From contig DATGEL010000066.1 of the NCBI GenBank assembly GCA_035310145.1, positions 1-58,494 of the forward strand: 58,494 bases of DNA. The letters run 5' to 3'. The position numbers were made by a program, and so were the translations under genes. This document shows, in pieces, positions 51,430 through 58,494 of the stretch. This DNA is from Dehalococcoidia bacterium. Its GTDB lineage: Bacteria > Chloroflexota > Dehalococcoidia > CAUJGQ01. A model generated the notes under the pieces. The model did not search any database. It was not told the DNA's origin and was given only the letters and a program-made list of their open reading frames with translations. Each line of letters begins with the position of its first letter. Position 1 is the first letter of the stretch.

Positions 51430-52014
51430 CTACGGCTGATGCGCCGCATGAAAGCTGTCGCGCTCAAGCTCGATCAGTGCGGACTGGCCCGGGTTTGGGC
51501 GCCCGGGCGTTTCACCGAGCACGACGATCTCGGCGCGGACGCGATCGGGCGTAATCTCGAGCAGCGCGGCGGTGCCCAGCCGGGTCTCCTTTTGGTGCGG
51601 CAGAATCGGGCTGCCGGAGTTCACCAGCAACATGCCGTGCTCGTGGCGCAGCCGCTCGAGGTGCGTGTGGCCGCCGATCATGATGTCGAGCGGGCGATCG
51701 AAGCAGCGGTAGTGGACGGCGTGCAGCGGCTGCGTCTCCGGCGCCAGGTTATGCGCCATGCCGATGCGCCAGCCTTCCAGCTCAAGGTACTGCACCTTGC
51801 GCAGCCGCGGGTCGTGGAAGTCGTCATTGTTGCCCTGCGCGGCGACGACCGGCGCGAACTGCGCCAGCCAGTCGAGCACCGAGGGCGCCGTGACATCGCC
51901 GCCGTGCAGGATCAGGTCGACGCCGGTCAGAAAGGCGCCGCACTCCGGCCCCAGGCCGTCGAGCTGGCGGAAGAGCGCCGGCAGATGGGTGTCCGTGATG
52001 AGGCCGATGCGCAT
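51430..52014 (-). CDS. YfcE-like metallophosphoesterase
   Basis: A 194-residue calcineurin-like phosphodiesterase. The metal motifs are complete: GLITDTHLP (D-x-H), LILHGGDVT (GGD), AAQGNNDD (GNND) and IMIGGHTHLE (GHTH), with a further H in GMAHNLAP. It hydrolyses a phosphodiester or phosphomonoester with two metal ions; the substrate is unknown. The ATG at 52014 is preferred over a TTG eight codons earlier because the protein then starts directly at the first strand. It diverges from the thiolase-fold gene. Confidence 0.92.
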   Translation of the reverse strand: MRIGLITDTHLPALFRQLDGLGPECGAFLTGVDLILHGGDVTAPSVLDWLAQFAPVVAAQGNNDDFHDPRLRKVQYLELEGWRIGMAHNLAPETQPLHAVHYRCFDRPLDIMIGGHTHLERLRHEHGMLLVNSGSPILPHQKETRLGTAALLEITPDRVRAEIVVLGETPGRPNPGQSALIELERDSFHAAHQP

Positions 52015-52200
52015 GGTTGCGGCGTCGCTCGCTGCCAAATGCGGCGGCGGGCGCGGCGCAGCGATTGACCGCGTGCCCCGCCCGTGCTACTGACAGTAGC
52101 ATAGGCTCCGGCCAGCCGTAGTGGCCGCCGCGGCCTTGCACCCCGCGCCCGGCCATCGAGCGAAATGACGGCGCGGGCGGCGCCGCACGAGGAGCGAAGC

Positions 52201-53400
52201 ATGGCAACAGCAGGCGGCCAGCGGCGAGACGCCGCGATTGTGGGGATCTACGAGTATCCCCTGCGCAAGGTCGAAGGGATCACCCCGCTGGAAATCAAGG
52301 CAGAGAGCGCCAAGCAGGCGCTCGATGACGCCGGCCTGAAGTGGTCGGACGTGGACGCGGTCTACGACGCGGGCGACGGCGGCGGCATGGCCGGACTTGG
52401 CATCGCAGAGTACTTCGGCTGGCAGCCGAGCGTGATCGACACGACCGCGGTCGGCGGCAGCTCCTACGAGTTCCAGGCCGCGCACGCGCTGCGCGACATC
52501 GCGGCCGGCAAGGCGCGGGTCGCACTGCTCACCTACGGCTCGACCGCGCGCATGAACTCCGTGGCAATCGGCACCGGCGGCAGGCCCAGCGCCGGTCCAC
52601 CCAGCCCCGTGGGCAACATGGAAGACCCGTGGGGCATGACCCTGATCTCCAACTACGCGCTGGTGGCGCAGCGCCACATGTACCAGTACGGCACAACATC
52701 GGAGCAACTCGCCGAGATCTCGGTGGCCACGCGCCACCACGCCATGCGCAACCCCCAGGCCGTGAGGGCGATGGACGACCTGGGCTTTGTCGATACCGGC
52801 GAGCTCACCGTGCAGCACGTGGTCGAGTCCCGCATGGTGGCCGACCCGCTGCATCTGCTCGACTCCTGCATGATCTCGGACGGCGGCGGCGCGGTGGTGA
52901 TCGCCTCGGCCGATGTGGCGCGCGGCACGAAGAAGAAGCCGGTCTGGCTGATCGGCTCCGGCGAGGCGACGCGCTACCCAACCAACGACCGCGACATCAC
53001 GCGCAGCGCCGCCGAGCAGTCCGGCCCGATCGCCTTCGGCGAGGCCGGCGTACGGCCGGACGAGATCGACATCGCCATGATTTACGACTCGTTCACGATC
53101 ACGGTGCTGACGATCCTCGAAGATCTCGGATTCTGCAAGAAGGGCGAGGGCGGGCAGTTCGTGCAGGGCGGGCGGCTGCGCTACGACACCGGCTCGCTGC
53201 CGCTGAACACGGACGGCGGCGGGCTCTCTTCGAACCATCCCGGCATGCGCGGCATCTTCCTGCTGCTGGAGTCGGCGCGGCAGTTGCGCGGCGAATCGAC
53301 CTCGCAGGTGAAGGACGCGAAGCTGGCGCTGGCGCACGGCAACGGCGGCATGCTCGGCTCGCGTCACAGCGGCGGCACGATCATCCTCGCCCGCGACTGA
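52201..53400 (+). CDS. thiolase-fold protein without catalytic cysteines (SCP2-thiolase/Ltp2 aldolase-like)
   Basis: A 399-residue thiolase-superfamily protein. The first reactive-cysteine region reads DTTAVGGSSYEF (residues 80-91) with serine and glycine where thiolases have Cys, and the last one reads LAHGNGGMLG instead of a CGGG-type loop. So it cannot be an ordinary thiolase. Instead MIYDSFTITVL carries a tyrosine seen in Ltp2-type steroid side-chain aldolases, which share this fold and need a DUF35 partner. The partner follows 80 bases downstream. The start has GAGGAG upstream. Retro-aldol cleavage of a beta-hydroxyacyl-CoA is the best guess. Confidence 0.85.
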   Translation: MATAGGQRRDAAIVGIYEYPLRKVEGITPLEIKAESAKQALDDAGLKWSDVDAVYDAGDGGGMAGLGIAEYFGWQPSVIDTTAVGGSSYEFQAAHALRDIAAGKARVALLTYGSTARMNSVAIGTGGRPSAGPPSPVGNMEDPWGMTLISNYALVAQRHMYQYGTTSEQLAEISVATRHHAMRNPQAVRAMDDLGFVDTGELTVQHVVESRMVADPLHLLDSCMISDGGGAVVIASADVARGTKKKPVWLIGSGEATRYPTNDRDITRSAAEQSGPIAFGEAGVRPDEIDIAMIYDSFTITVLTILEDLGFCKKGEGGQFVQGGRLRYDTGSLPLNTDGGGLSSNHPGMRGIFLLLESARQLRGESTSQVKDAKLALAHGNGGMLGSRHSGGTIILARD

Positions 53401-53479
53401 GCCGGGATGAGCCGAGGCAAAGCACAAAAAAACAGTCCGGGCGAGCGCGTTCCGTGCAGCCCGGCGAGACGGAGTCGAG

Positions 53480-53893
53480 ATGGCAATGCGACCGCTGCCC
53501 CGCTTCCCCGAACCAGACACGGAGCCTTTCTGGCAGGCGACCAAAGAGCACCGGCTCACCTACGCAACCTGCGACGAGTGCGGCAAGGTGGTCTTCTTCC
53601 CCCGGCGCCACTGCCCGAACTGCGGCAGCAGCAAGCAGACCGTGCACGACTCGAAGGGCGAGGGCACGATCTACAGCTACAGCGTGATCCGCCAGAACCG
53701 GAACCCCGCCTTCAAGGATCTGGGCGCCTACGCTGTCGCTTACGTCGACCTGGACGAAGGCTTCCGCATGTTCTCGAACGTCGTGGGCGTCGCCGACCCG
53801 ACGAAGGAGATAAAAATCGGCCAGCGGGTGAAGGTGCGCTGGGAAGACCAGGGCGAGGGCGAAGTGTCGCTGCCGATGTTCGCGCCAGCCTGA
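53480..53893 (+). CDS. DUF35 zinc-ribbon/OB-fold protein (ChsH2-DUF35-like)
   Basis: A 137-residue acyl-CoA-associated OB-fold protein. An N-terminal helix is followed by a zinc ribbon with CDEC (residues 31-34) and CPNC (45-48), then GTIYSYSVIRQNRNPAFKDLGAYAVAYVDLDEGFRMFSNVVGV as the OB-fold. DUF35 proteins form complexes with thiolase-fold partners and channel acyl-CoA. The upstream gene is exactly such a partner. The ATG at 53480 follows GGAGTCGAG. Confidence 0.92.
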   Translation: MAMRPLPRFPEPDTEPFWQATKEHRLTYATCDECGKVVFFPRRHCPNCGSSKQTVHDSKGEGTIYSYSVIRQNRNPAFKDLGAYAVAYVDLDEGFRMFSNVVGVADPTKEIKIGQRVKVRWEDQGEGEVSLPMFAPA

Positions 53894-54293
53894 GCGTCTA
53901 CGGCGAGCCGCGGCCGCGGGCCAGATTTCCTCGCACGGATCGGCGGCGATCCAGTGGCAGATTCGCCGCCCAAGGGCGGGCAGCGCTCAGCGCGGGCATG
54001 GGCGACAGCACAGCCCGGTGACTGGCCGACTGGACCAGCCCGCCGAGTCCGGGCCGACCAGGGACGGCACACCCGATTTCGCCTGGGCGTCGCTCTGCAT
54101 AAGCGGGCTCGCAAACGCGTAAAGGTGACCCTCCTTTGTGAATCGTTTTGAGCGGGTGTCACCAACCCTCGCGTGGCCGTGCGGCGGATGAGTTTCGTGG
54201 CAGTGGAACCCAAACGGTCCGTGTGGCCACTACCGGCAGCGTCCACCTCGAAACAGTGCTTGTGGTGTGATACGCGGCGCCTATCCTTGTCCT
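53894..54293. other. 400 bases without a supported gene
   Basis: A frame at 53954-54151 (MADSPPKGGQRSARAWATAQ...) has no ribosome site and a composition unlike a folded protein. The right part should hold the promoter of the LysR gene. No terminator with a T-run, RNA gene or repeat is recognised. The local GC drops slightly near 54120-54160 (CCTTTGTGAATCGTTTTG). Confidence 0.4.
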
Positions 54294-55208
54294 ATGGAGC
54301 TGCGGCATCTTCGGTATTTCGTGACGGTCGCCTCCGAACTGCACTTCGGGCGCGCGGCCAAGCGCCTGTTCATCTCCCAGCCGGCGCTGAGCCAGCGGAT
54401 TCGCAGCCTGGAAGGTGAACTCGGGTTGAAACTGCTGGAACGTACCCGGCGCGGCGTTCGCTTGACCCCCGAGGGCGCGGTGTTCCTGCCCGAGGCACTG
54501 GCCATCGTCCGCCAAGTTGACCGCGCTACCGAGGTCGCCCGCGCCCTTGCAGACGGCGCCCGCGGCCACCTGCACCTGAGCTACCTCCGCACGATGGCTG
54601 GCGGCCTGCCCGCACGCATCGTCAGCGCGTACCAGCGGCGGTTTTCGCGGGTGGAGCTGACCGCCGACTCGGGAACGACCGCGGCCAACGTGGCGCGCCT
54701 ACGTACGGGTGAGCTGGACGTCGCTTTTGTGCATACGCCGCTTGAGCGCACGACGGAAGTCGGGTGGGTAGACATCGCCAGCGAAGCCCTGATGGTCGCG
54801 CTGCCTGGCACGCATCCACTCAGCCGACGTCGGCGCATCCGCCGCGACCAGCTTGCCGGTGAGCCGCTGGTGTATTTTCCGCGCGCCAACACCCCCGGCT
54901 GCTACGACCGCAGTCTGGCCCTAGTGTACGGCAGCGCCGCTGCGGCGCCCATCGTGCGCACGGAACCGTCCGAGGAGCGCATGTTGGTCGCCGTTGCGGA
55001 AGGGTCGGGCATCACCCTGATTGTGGAGGACCGCGCGGCGACGCTGCGCTACCCCGGCGTGACCTATCGCCGCTTTGCCGACCCGGAGCCAACGCTCCCG
55101 CTTGGCGTGGCCTTTCATCAACCCCCGTCTCTGGCGGCGCAGCGGTTTGTCGACTTGGCCCAAGAACTGGGCCAGCAGCCAACGCGCGCCGTGCGGTCGC
55201 GGCGGTAG
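54294..55208 (+). CDS. LysR-family transcriptional regulator
   Basis: A 304-residue LysR regulator. The winged-helix is MELRHLRYFVTVASELHFGRAAKRLFISQPALSQRIRSLEGELGLKLLERTRRGVRLTPEGAVFL (residues 1-65), followed by a type 2 periplasmic-binding-like effector domain. The ATG at 54294 gives the canonical MELRHLRYF start but has no ribosome site, so it may be a leaderless message. The next gene, an alcohol dehydrogenase, lies 187 bases downstream on the same strand and is the likely target or a companion. The effector is unknown. Confidence 0.93.
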   Translation: MELRHLRYFVTVASELHFGRAAKRLFISQPALSQRIRSLEGELGLKLLERTRRGVRLTPEGAVFLPEALAIVRQVDRATEVARALADGARGHLHLSYLRTMAGGLPARIVSAYQRRFSRVELTADSGTTAANVARLRTGELDVAFVHTPLERTTEVGWVDIASEALMVALPGTHPLSRRRRIRRDQLAGEPLVYFPRANTPGCYDRSLALVYGSAAAAPIVRTEPSEERMLVAVAEGSGITLIVEDRAATLRYPGVTYRRFADPEPTLPLGVAFHQPPSLAAQRFVDLAQELGQQPTRAVRSRR

Positions 55209-55394
55209 CCCCCGCCGGTCATAACCTGGCCGAATCACAGCACAACGACCTGATCTTGGACGGGCCACGGGGCGGTGCGCTTCACTGGACATAGCGCTCC
55301 GAGGACTCCAAGGCACGCCACCACGCACCCGCAGCCTTGCGGTCATGCGGCTCCGCAGGAGGCACCCGCGGACGCTCTGTGAGGAGGCATTGTC

Positions 55395-56438
55395 ATGCGT
55401 GCTGCGATCTACAACGGTCCCCACGCCATCACGGTGGGTGAGCGTCCCGACCCCGTTGTCCAGGAGCCGACCGACGCCGTCGTGCGCGTCGTCTTGGGCT
55501 GCGTATGCGGCTCCGACCTCTGGTACTACCGTGGTGAGTCACCGCACGCCCTGGGACCCATCGGCCACGAGTTCATCGGCGTGATAGACGCGGTCGGTTC
55601 AGATGTGCGCGGCCTTGCGGCCGGCGACTTCGTCGTCGCGCCGTTCACGTACTGCGATGGCACCTGCGCCAACTGCCGCGCGGGGGTGCCGTCGCAGTGC
55701 ATGAACGGCGGCTCATTTGGCAATCACGGCATCGACGGCGGCCAGGGCGAGGCGGTGCGCGTCCCCTTGGCCACGACCACCCTGGTCCGGGTGCCCGGCT
55801 CCGACCATGCGGATGAAATCCTGCGCTCACTGGCGGCGCTCTCCGACGTAATGTGCACGGGGCACCACGCGGCGGTCTGCGGCGGCGTGCGACCGGGCAA
55901 CGTGGTCGCTGTCATCGGAGACGGCGCGGTGGGACTCTGCGCCATCATCGCCGCCAGGCGTCTGGGCGCCGCCCGCATTATCGCCCTCAGCGGCAACCCG
56001 GTCCGCCAGGCGCTGGCCGGCGAGTTCGGGGCCACGGACATACTCGCCGAACGGGGCGATGCGGCGGTCGCGGCGGTCAAGGAGCTGACGCTGGGCGTCG
56101 GCGTGGACGCTGCCCTCGAGTGCGTGGGCACGGGCCAGTCGCTGGCCACGGCACTGGCGATCGCCCGAGCGGGCTCGACGGTGGGCGCCATCGGGGCGCC
56201 GCACAACATCGACTTCTCGGTCATGGATGCCGTCGTCTACCGCAATATCGGCTTGCGCGGCGGCGTATCGCCGGCGCGTGCTTACATCCCCGAACTGCTC
56301 GATGACGTGCTGTCGGGCCGCATCAATCCGGGGCGCGTCTTCGACTTTGAGACGACCCTCGACAGCCTCGTGGACGCGTACGACGCCATGAACGAACGAC
56401 GGGCAATTAAAGCCCTCATCCGGGTGAGGACCGTATGA
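55395..56438 (+). CDS. zinc-dependent medium-chain alcohol dehydrogenase
   Basis: A 347-residue MDR-family dehydrogenase. The catalytic zinc site is Cys38 and His58-Glu59 (GCVCGSDLW, GHEFIG); the structural zinc uses Cys87, Cys91, Cys94 and Cys102 (CDGTCANCRAGVPSQC). The Rossmann motif is VVAVIGDGAVGLCAI. It oxidises an alcohol or polyol with NAD(P)+. The acidic residue that selects NAD is not clear from the RIIALSGNPVR strand end, where the uncharged Ser-Gly-Asn may allow NADP. GAGGAGGCA stands upstream. It is probably linked with the LysR gene. Confidence 0.92.
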   Translation: MRAAIYNGPHAITVGERPDPVVQEPTDAVVRVVLGCVCGSDLWYYRGESPHALGPIGHEFIGVIDAVGSDVRGLAAGDFVVAPFTYCDGTCANCRAGVPSQCMNGGSFGNHGIDGGQGEAVRVPLATTTLVRVPGSDHADEILRSLAALSDVMCTGHHAAVCGGVRPGNVVAVIGDGAVGLCAIIAARRLGAARIIALSGNPVRQALAGEFGATDILAERGDAAVAAVKELTLGVGVDAALECVGTGQSLATALAIARAGSTVGAIGAPHNIDFSVMDAVVYRNIGLRGGVSPARAYIPELLDDVLSGRINPGRVFDFETTLDSLVDAYDAMNERRAIKALIRVRTV

Positions 56439-56564
56439 GCGCGAGCGACCGCACCGACTCCCGCATCTCGGCACAGCCGCCCGCTGCGGTGACCCGCACA
56501 CAGCAGCGGGACCTGGCACGGGTGGCAGGTCTGAAGACCACGGCGGCGGAGAGTCGCCGGCAGG

Positions 56565-58448
56565 TCACACGAACACCACGTACTGGCGCAAGAAGCGGTC
56601 GAGCAGGGTGTAAAAGCGCTCGACCGTTTCCGTCTTGCGCCAGCCGTGGCCTTCGCCCTCGAAGACGTGGTACTCGTGCGGCACGCCGCGGGCGCGCAGC
56701 GAAGCGACGACCTCCTCCGATTGCGAGGGCGGCACCACCTGGTCGATGTCGCCCTGGAAGACTATCACCGGGTCCTTGATCCGCTCCGCGTGGAAGACGG
56801 GCGAGCGCTCCCGGTAGAGCGCCGCCGCCTCGGGCAGGGGACCGAGCAGCGAGTCGGAGTAGCGCTCTTCGAACTTGTGCGTGTCCTGCACCAGCGTGAA
56901 CTGGTTGGCGACGCCGAACAGGCAGGCACCGGCGGTGTAGAAGCCGGGATGCGACACCAGCGACTGCAGGACGGTGAAGCCGCCGGCGCTGCCGCCCATG
57001 ATCACGCGTTTGTTCGCGTCCACCAGGCCGCGTTCGGCCATGGCAAGGCAGCCGGTGCGCGTGTCCTCGACGTCGTAGACGCCCCAACTGTGGCGCAGCT
57101 TCAGCATGTAGTCGCGGCCGTAGCCGGTGCTGCCGCGGTAGTTCACCAGCAGCACGGCGTAGCCACGCGTGGCCAGGAACTGCGCCTGCGGGTTGTAGCC
57201 GAGCGTGACCTGGCTGGTCGGCCCCCCGTGGATCAGCGCGACGAGCGGAGGCGTGCCGGGGCTGCGAAAGCGCGAGTTGGCCGGCGGGTAGAAGATGCCG
57301 TGCGCCGTTTCGCCGTCAAAGGAGGGCCATTCGACCGCCTCTGGCCGCGAGAGGGCGGTTGGTGGGACCGTCTCGCCCGTCGCCCGCGCCAGCGTGCGCG
57401 CCGGCCCATCCGGTAGTTCGACCGAGATTACGCGCGGCGGCATTGTCGGCCCGCTGGCGACCAGGGCCAGGCGCCCGCCATCGGGCGCGGCCGTGACAAA
57501 GTCGACGGACGTGTAGCCGCTCAGAGCCTTCAGATCGCGCGTCTCGCCGGAGGCGCTGTCGACGACCTGTGCCTTGTGCTCGCCGCGGAAGCTGCGCACG
57601 ACCGCTAGCTGGCCATCGGCGATGGCATACGCCTGCGCGCCCTGCTGCCAGGCCGGCCGGCCGTACTCCGCGAAACCGCCGGTCAGGCGCCGCGCCTCGC
57701 CATCGGCCAGCAGCCGGCGGTAGATTTGCCCCCAGCCGCCGGTGTCCGCCACATAGGTGAGCGCTGCGCCGTCCGCCTCGAATTCGGGCTGAAAGATGGC
57801 GACGTCCGCGCCGCCGGCCAGGCAACGCTCCTCGCGTAGGTGCGGGCCGCCGTCGCCGGCGTCGAATCCTGCGACCCAGAGCTCTGTGCCGTCCCAGGGC
57901 ATGTTGGGGTGGTCCCAGGCGATCCAGGCGACGCGCAGGCCGTCGTGGCTCCAGCGTGGCTGCATGTAGAAGTCGCGGCCCTGCGCCAGCTTCGCCGGCC
58001 ACTGCTCGCCGTCGCTGTCCACCACGGCGAGGCAGTCCTTGCGGTCGGACGACTGGAGGAACAGCACCCACTTGCCGTCCGGCGAGAGGCGCGGCGAGGA
58101 AACGGCTCCGAGGGCGGGAGTGATCGGCCGCGCCACGCCGCCGGCCAGATCCTGGCGGTAGAGCCGGCCGCCGGAGCAGAAGATCACCGCGCCGCCGCCG
58201 ACGCAGAAATCGCCGCCGCCGTAGCCCACCGTCGCGCGCACCGAAAGCGTGTCGGTCAGGTCGCGCGGCGCCAGATCGTCGTCGCGCGATGCGACGAGCA
58301 CGCCGCGGTCGCCCCGGCCCTCCAGCCAAACGGCGGTGCGGCCGTCGCTGTCGAAGGCCACTTCGCTGAGCCGCTTGCCCTGCGCCAGCGAGGCGGGGCT
58401 GAGTGGGCTCTCCCAGAGACCGTAGGCGCGTGTCTGTGTGTCACTCAC
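56565..58448 (-). CDS. S9-family prolyl oligopeptidase-like peptidase
   Basis: A 627-residue S9 peptidase of the acylaminoacyl-peptidase type. The first ~380 residues are beta-propeller blades (repeated SPDGKWVLF, SHDGLRVAWIAWD, APDGGRLAL). The C-terminal alpha/beta-hydrolase has PPLVALIHGGPTSQ, the nucleophile Ser487 in MGGSAGGFTV, Asp569 in GDIDQVVP and His601 in GEGHGWRK. There is no signal sequence, so it acts on short peptides in the cytoplasm. The ATG at 58448 follows GGAGGATCC. It converges on the alcohol dehydrogenase. Confidence 0.94.
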   Translation of the reverse strand: MSDTQTRAYGLWESPLSPASLAQGKRLSEVAFDSDGRTAVWLEGRGDRGVLVASRDDDLAPRDLTDTLSVRATVGYGGGDFCVGGGAVIFCSGGRLYRQDLAGGVARPITPALGAVSSPRLSPDGKWVLFLQSSDRKDCLAVVDSDGEQWPAKLAQGRDFYMQPRWSHDGLRVAWIAWDHPNMPWDGTELWVAGFDAGDGGPHLREERCLAGGADVAIFQPEFEADGAALTYVADTGGWGQIYRRLLADGEARRLTGGFAEYGRPAWQQGAQAYAIADGQLAVVRSFRGEHKAQVVDSASGETRDLKALSGYTSVDFVTAAPDGGRLALVASGPTMPPRVISVELPDGPARTLARATGETVPPTALSRPEAVEWPSFDGETAHGIFYPPANSRFRSPGTPPLVALIHGGPTSQVTLGYNPQAQFLATRGYAVLLVNYRGSTGYGRDYMLKLRHSWGVYDVEDTRTGCLAMAERGLVDANKRVIMGGSAGGFTVLQSLVSHPGFYTAGACLFGVANQFTLVQDTHKFEERYSDSLLGPLPEAAALYRERSPVFHAERIKDPVIVFQGDIDQVVPPSQSEEVVASLRARGVPHEYHVFEGEGHGWRKTETVERFYTLLDRFLRQYVVFV

Positions 58449-58494
58449 GGGATCCTCCAGCGCATGCGGGCGACAGTGCGGCTTGCCGCGATCG

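Noticed and set aside
52201-53400. Ordinary acetyl-CoA acetyltransferase call for the thiolase-fold gene
   Set aside because: Both catalytic cysteine positions are replaced, so a Claisen-condensing thiolase reaction is unlikely.
53954-54151. 65-codon plus-strand frame in front of the LysR gene
   Set aside because: No initiation signal and no recognisable family; probably part of a non-coding upstream region.

Overview
This window is a stretch of bacterial chromosome with very high GC (by eye around 70%), short intergenic gaps, many ATGA/GTGA stop-start overlaps and frequent GTG starts. The gene mix is a luciferase-like F420-type oxidoreductase, an SCO1664-family protein, a DUF2723 membrane protein, a 'sunset'-domain lipoprotein, GroEL without a GGM tail, and many CoA and hydrolase genes. 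It fits a Chloroflexota bacterium (Thermomicrobia-like or a related soil lineage) better than a proteobacterium. Actinomycetota cannot be excluded. The taxonomic call is inference; no rRNA marker is present.

Layout. 1-5.9 kb: end of an IS5-type transposase, an esterase, an enoyl-CoA hydratase, a MetE-like zinc methyltransferase, an MFS permease and a ThuA-like protein. 6.4-11.2 kb: a small surface-polysaccharide block (two GT4 glycosyltransferases and an O-antigen-ligase-like membrane protein) beside an unrecognised zinc-ribbon protein. 11.4-13.7 kb: tRNA-Sec (selC), thioredoxin, a CsoR-type copper repressor and plsX. The CsoR-type operator sits inside the thioredoxin promoter. 13.8-25.4 kb: methyltransferase, lipoprotein hydrolase, apt, DUF2723 protein, aminotransferases, class II FBPase, class I FBP aldolase and an HpcH-type aldolase. 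25.5-31.8 kb: a DEAD-box helicase whose only well-placed start is ATT, then a TetR regulator facing two paralogous ferritin-like di-iron genes and a GltD-like Fe-S flavoprotein. The first di-iron gene keeps all six metal ligands; the second has lost five. 31.8-35.5 kb: a RAM-only regulator, a CIRCE-like element, a 73-aa ORF, groEL, rhodanese and a HAD phosphatase. 35.5-39.9 kb: a three-gene cassette with four-base overlaps (LON-domain, DUF2007, Cys4 protein), an HpaB-family protein and mnmE. 40-44.4 kb: DUF2182, DUF899 and an ArsR/SRPBCC pair, then pckA. 44.5-58.5 kb: F420-type oxidoreductase, SCO1664 protein, a D-threonate/D-erythronate-type kinase + PdxA2 pair, an inositol-phosphatase/hot-dog operon, a phosphodiesterase, a thiolase-fold protein lacking the catalytic cysteines with its DUF35 partner, LysR, a zinc alcohol dehydrogenase and an S9 peptidase.

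How the genes work together. pckA, glpX and the FBP aldolase give the gluconeogenic core, with pckA some 20 kb from the other two. The kinase-PdxA2 pair would feed DHAP into it. The most interesting candidate system is the TetR - active di-iron subunit - degenerate di-iron subunit - GltD-like reductase block at 26.9-31.8 kb. It resembles the alpha/beta plus reductase plan of bacterial multicomponent monooxygenases, but with short subunits and an unusual putative electron donor. The CsoR-thioredoxin regulatory junction, the selC gene and the ATT-start helicase are the other points that most deserve checking.
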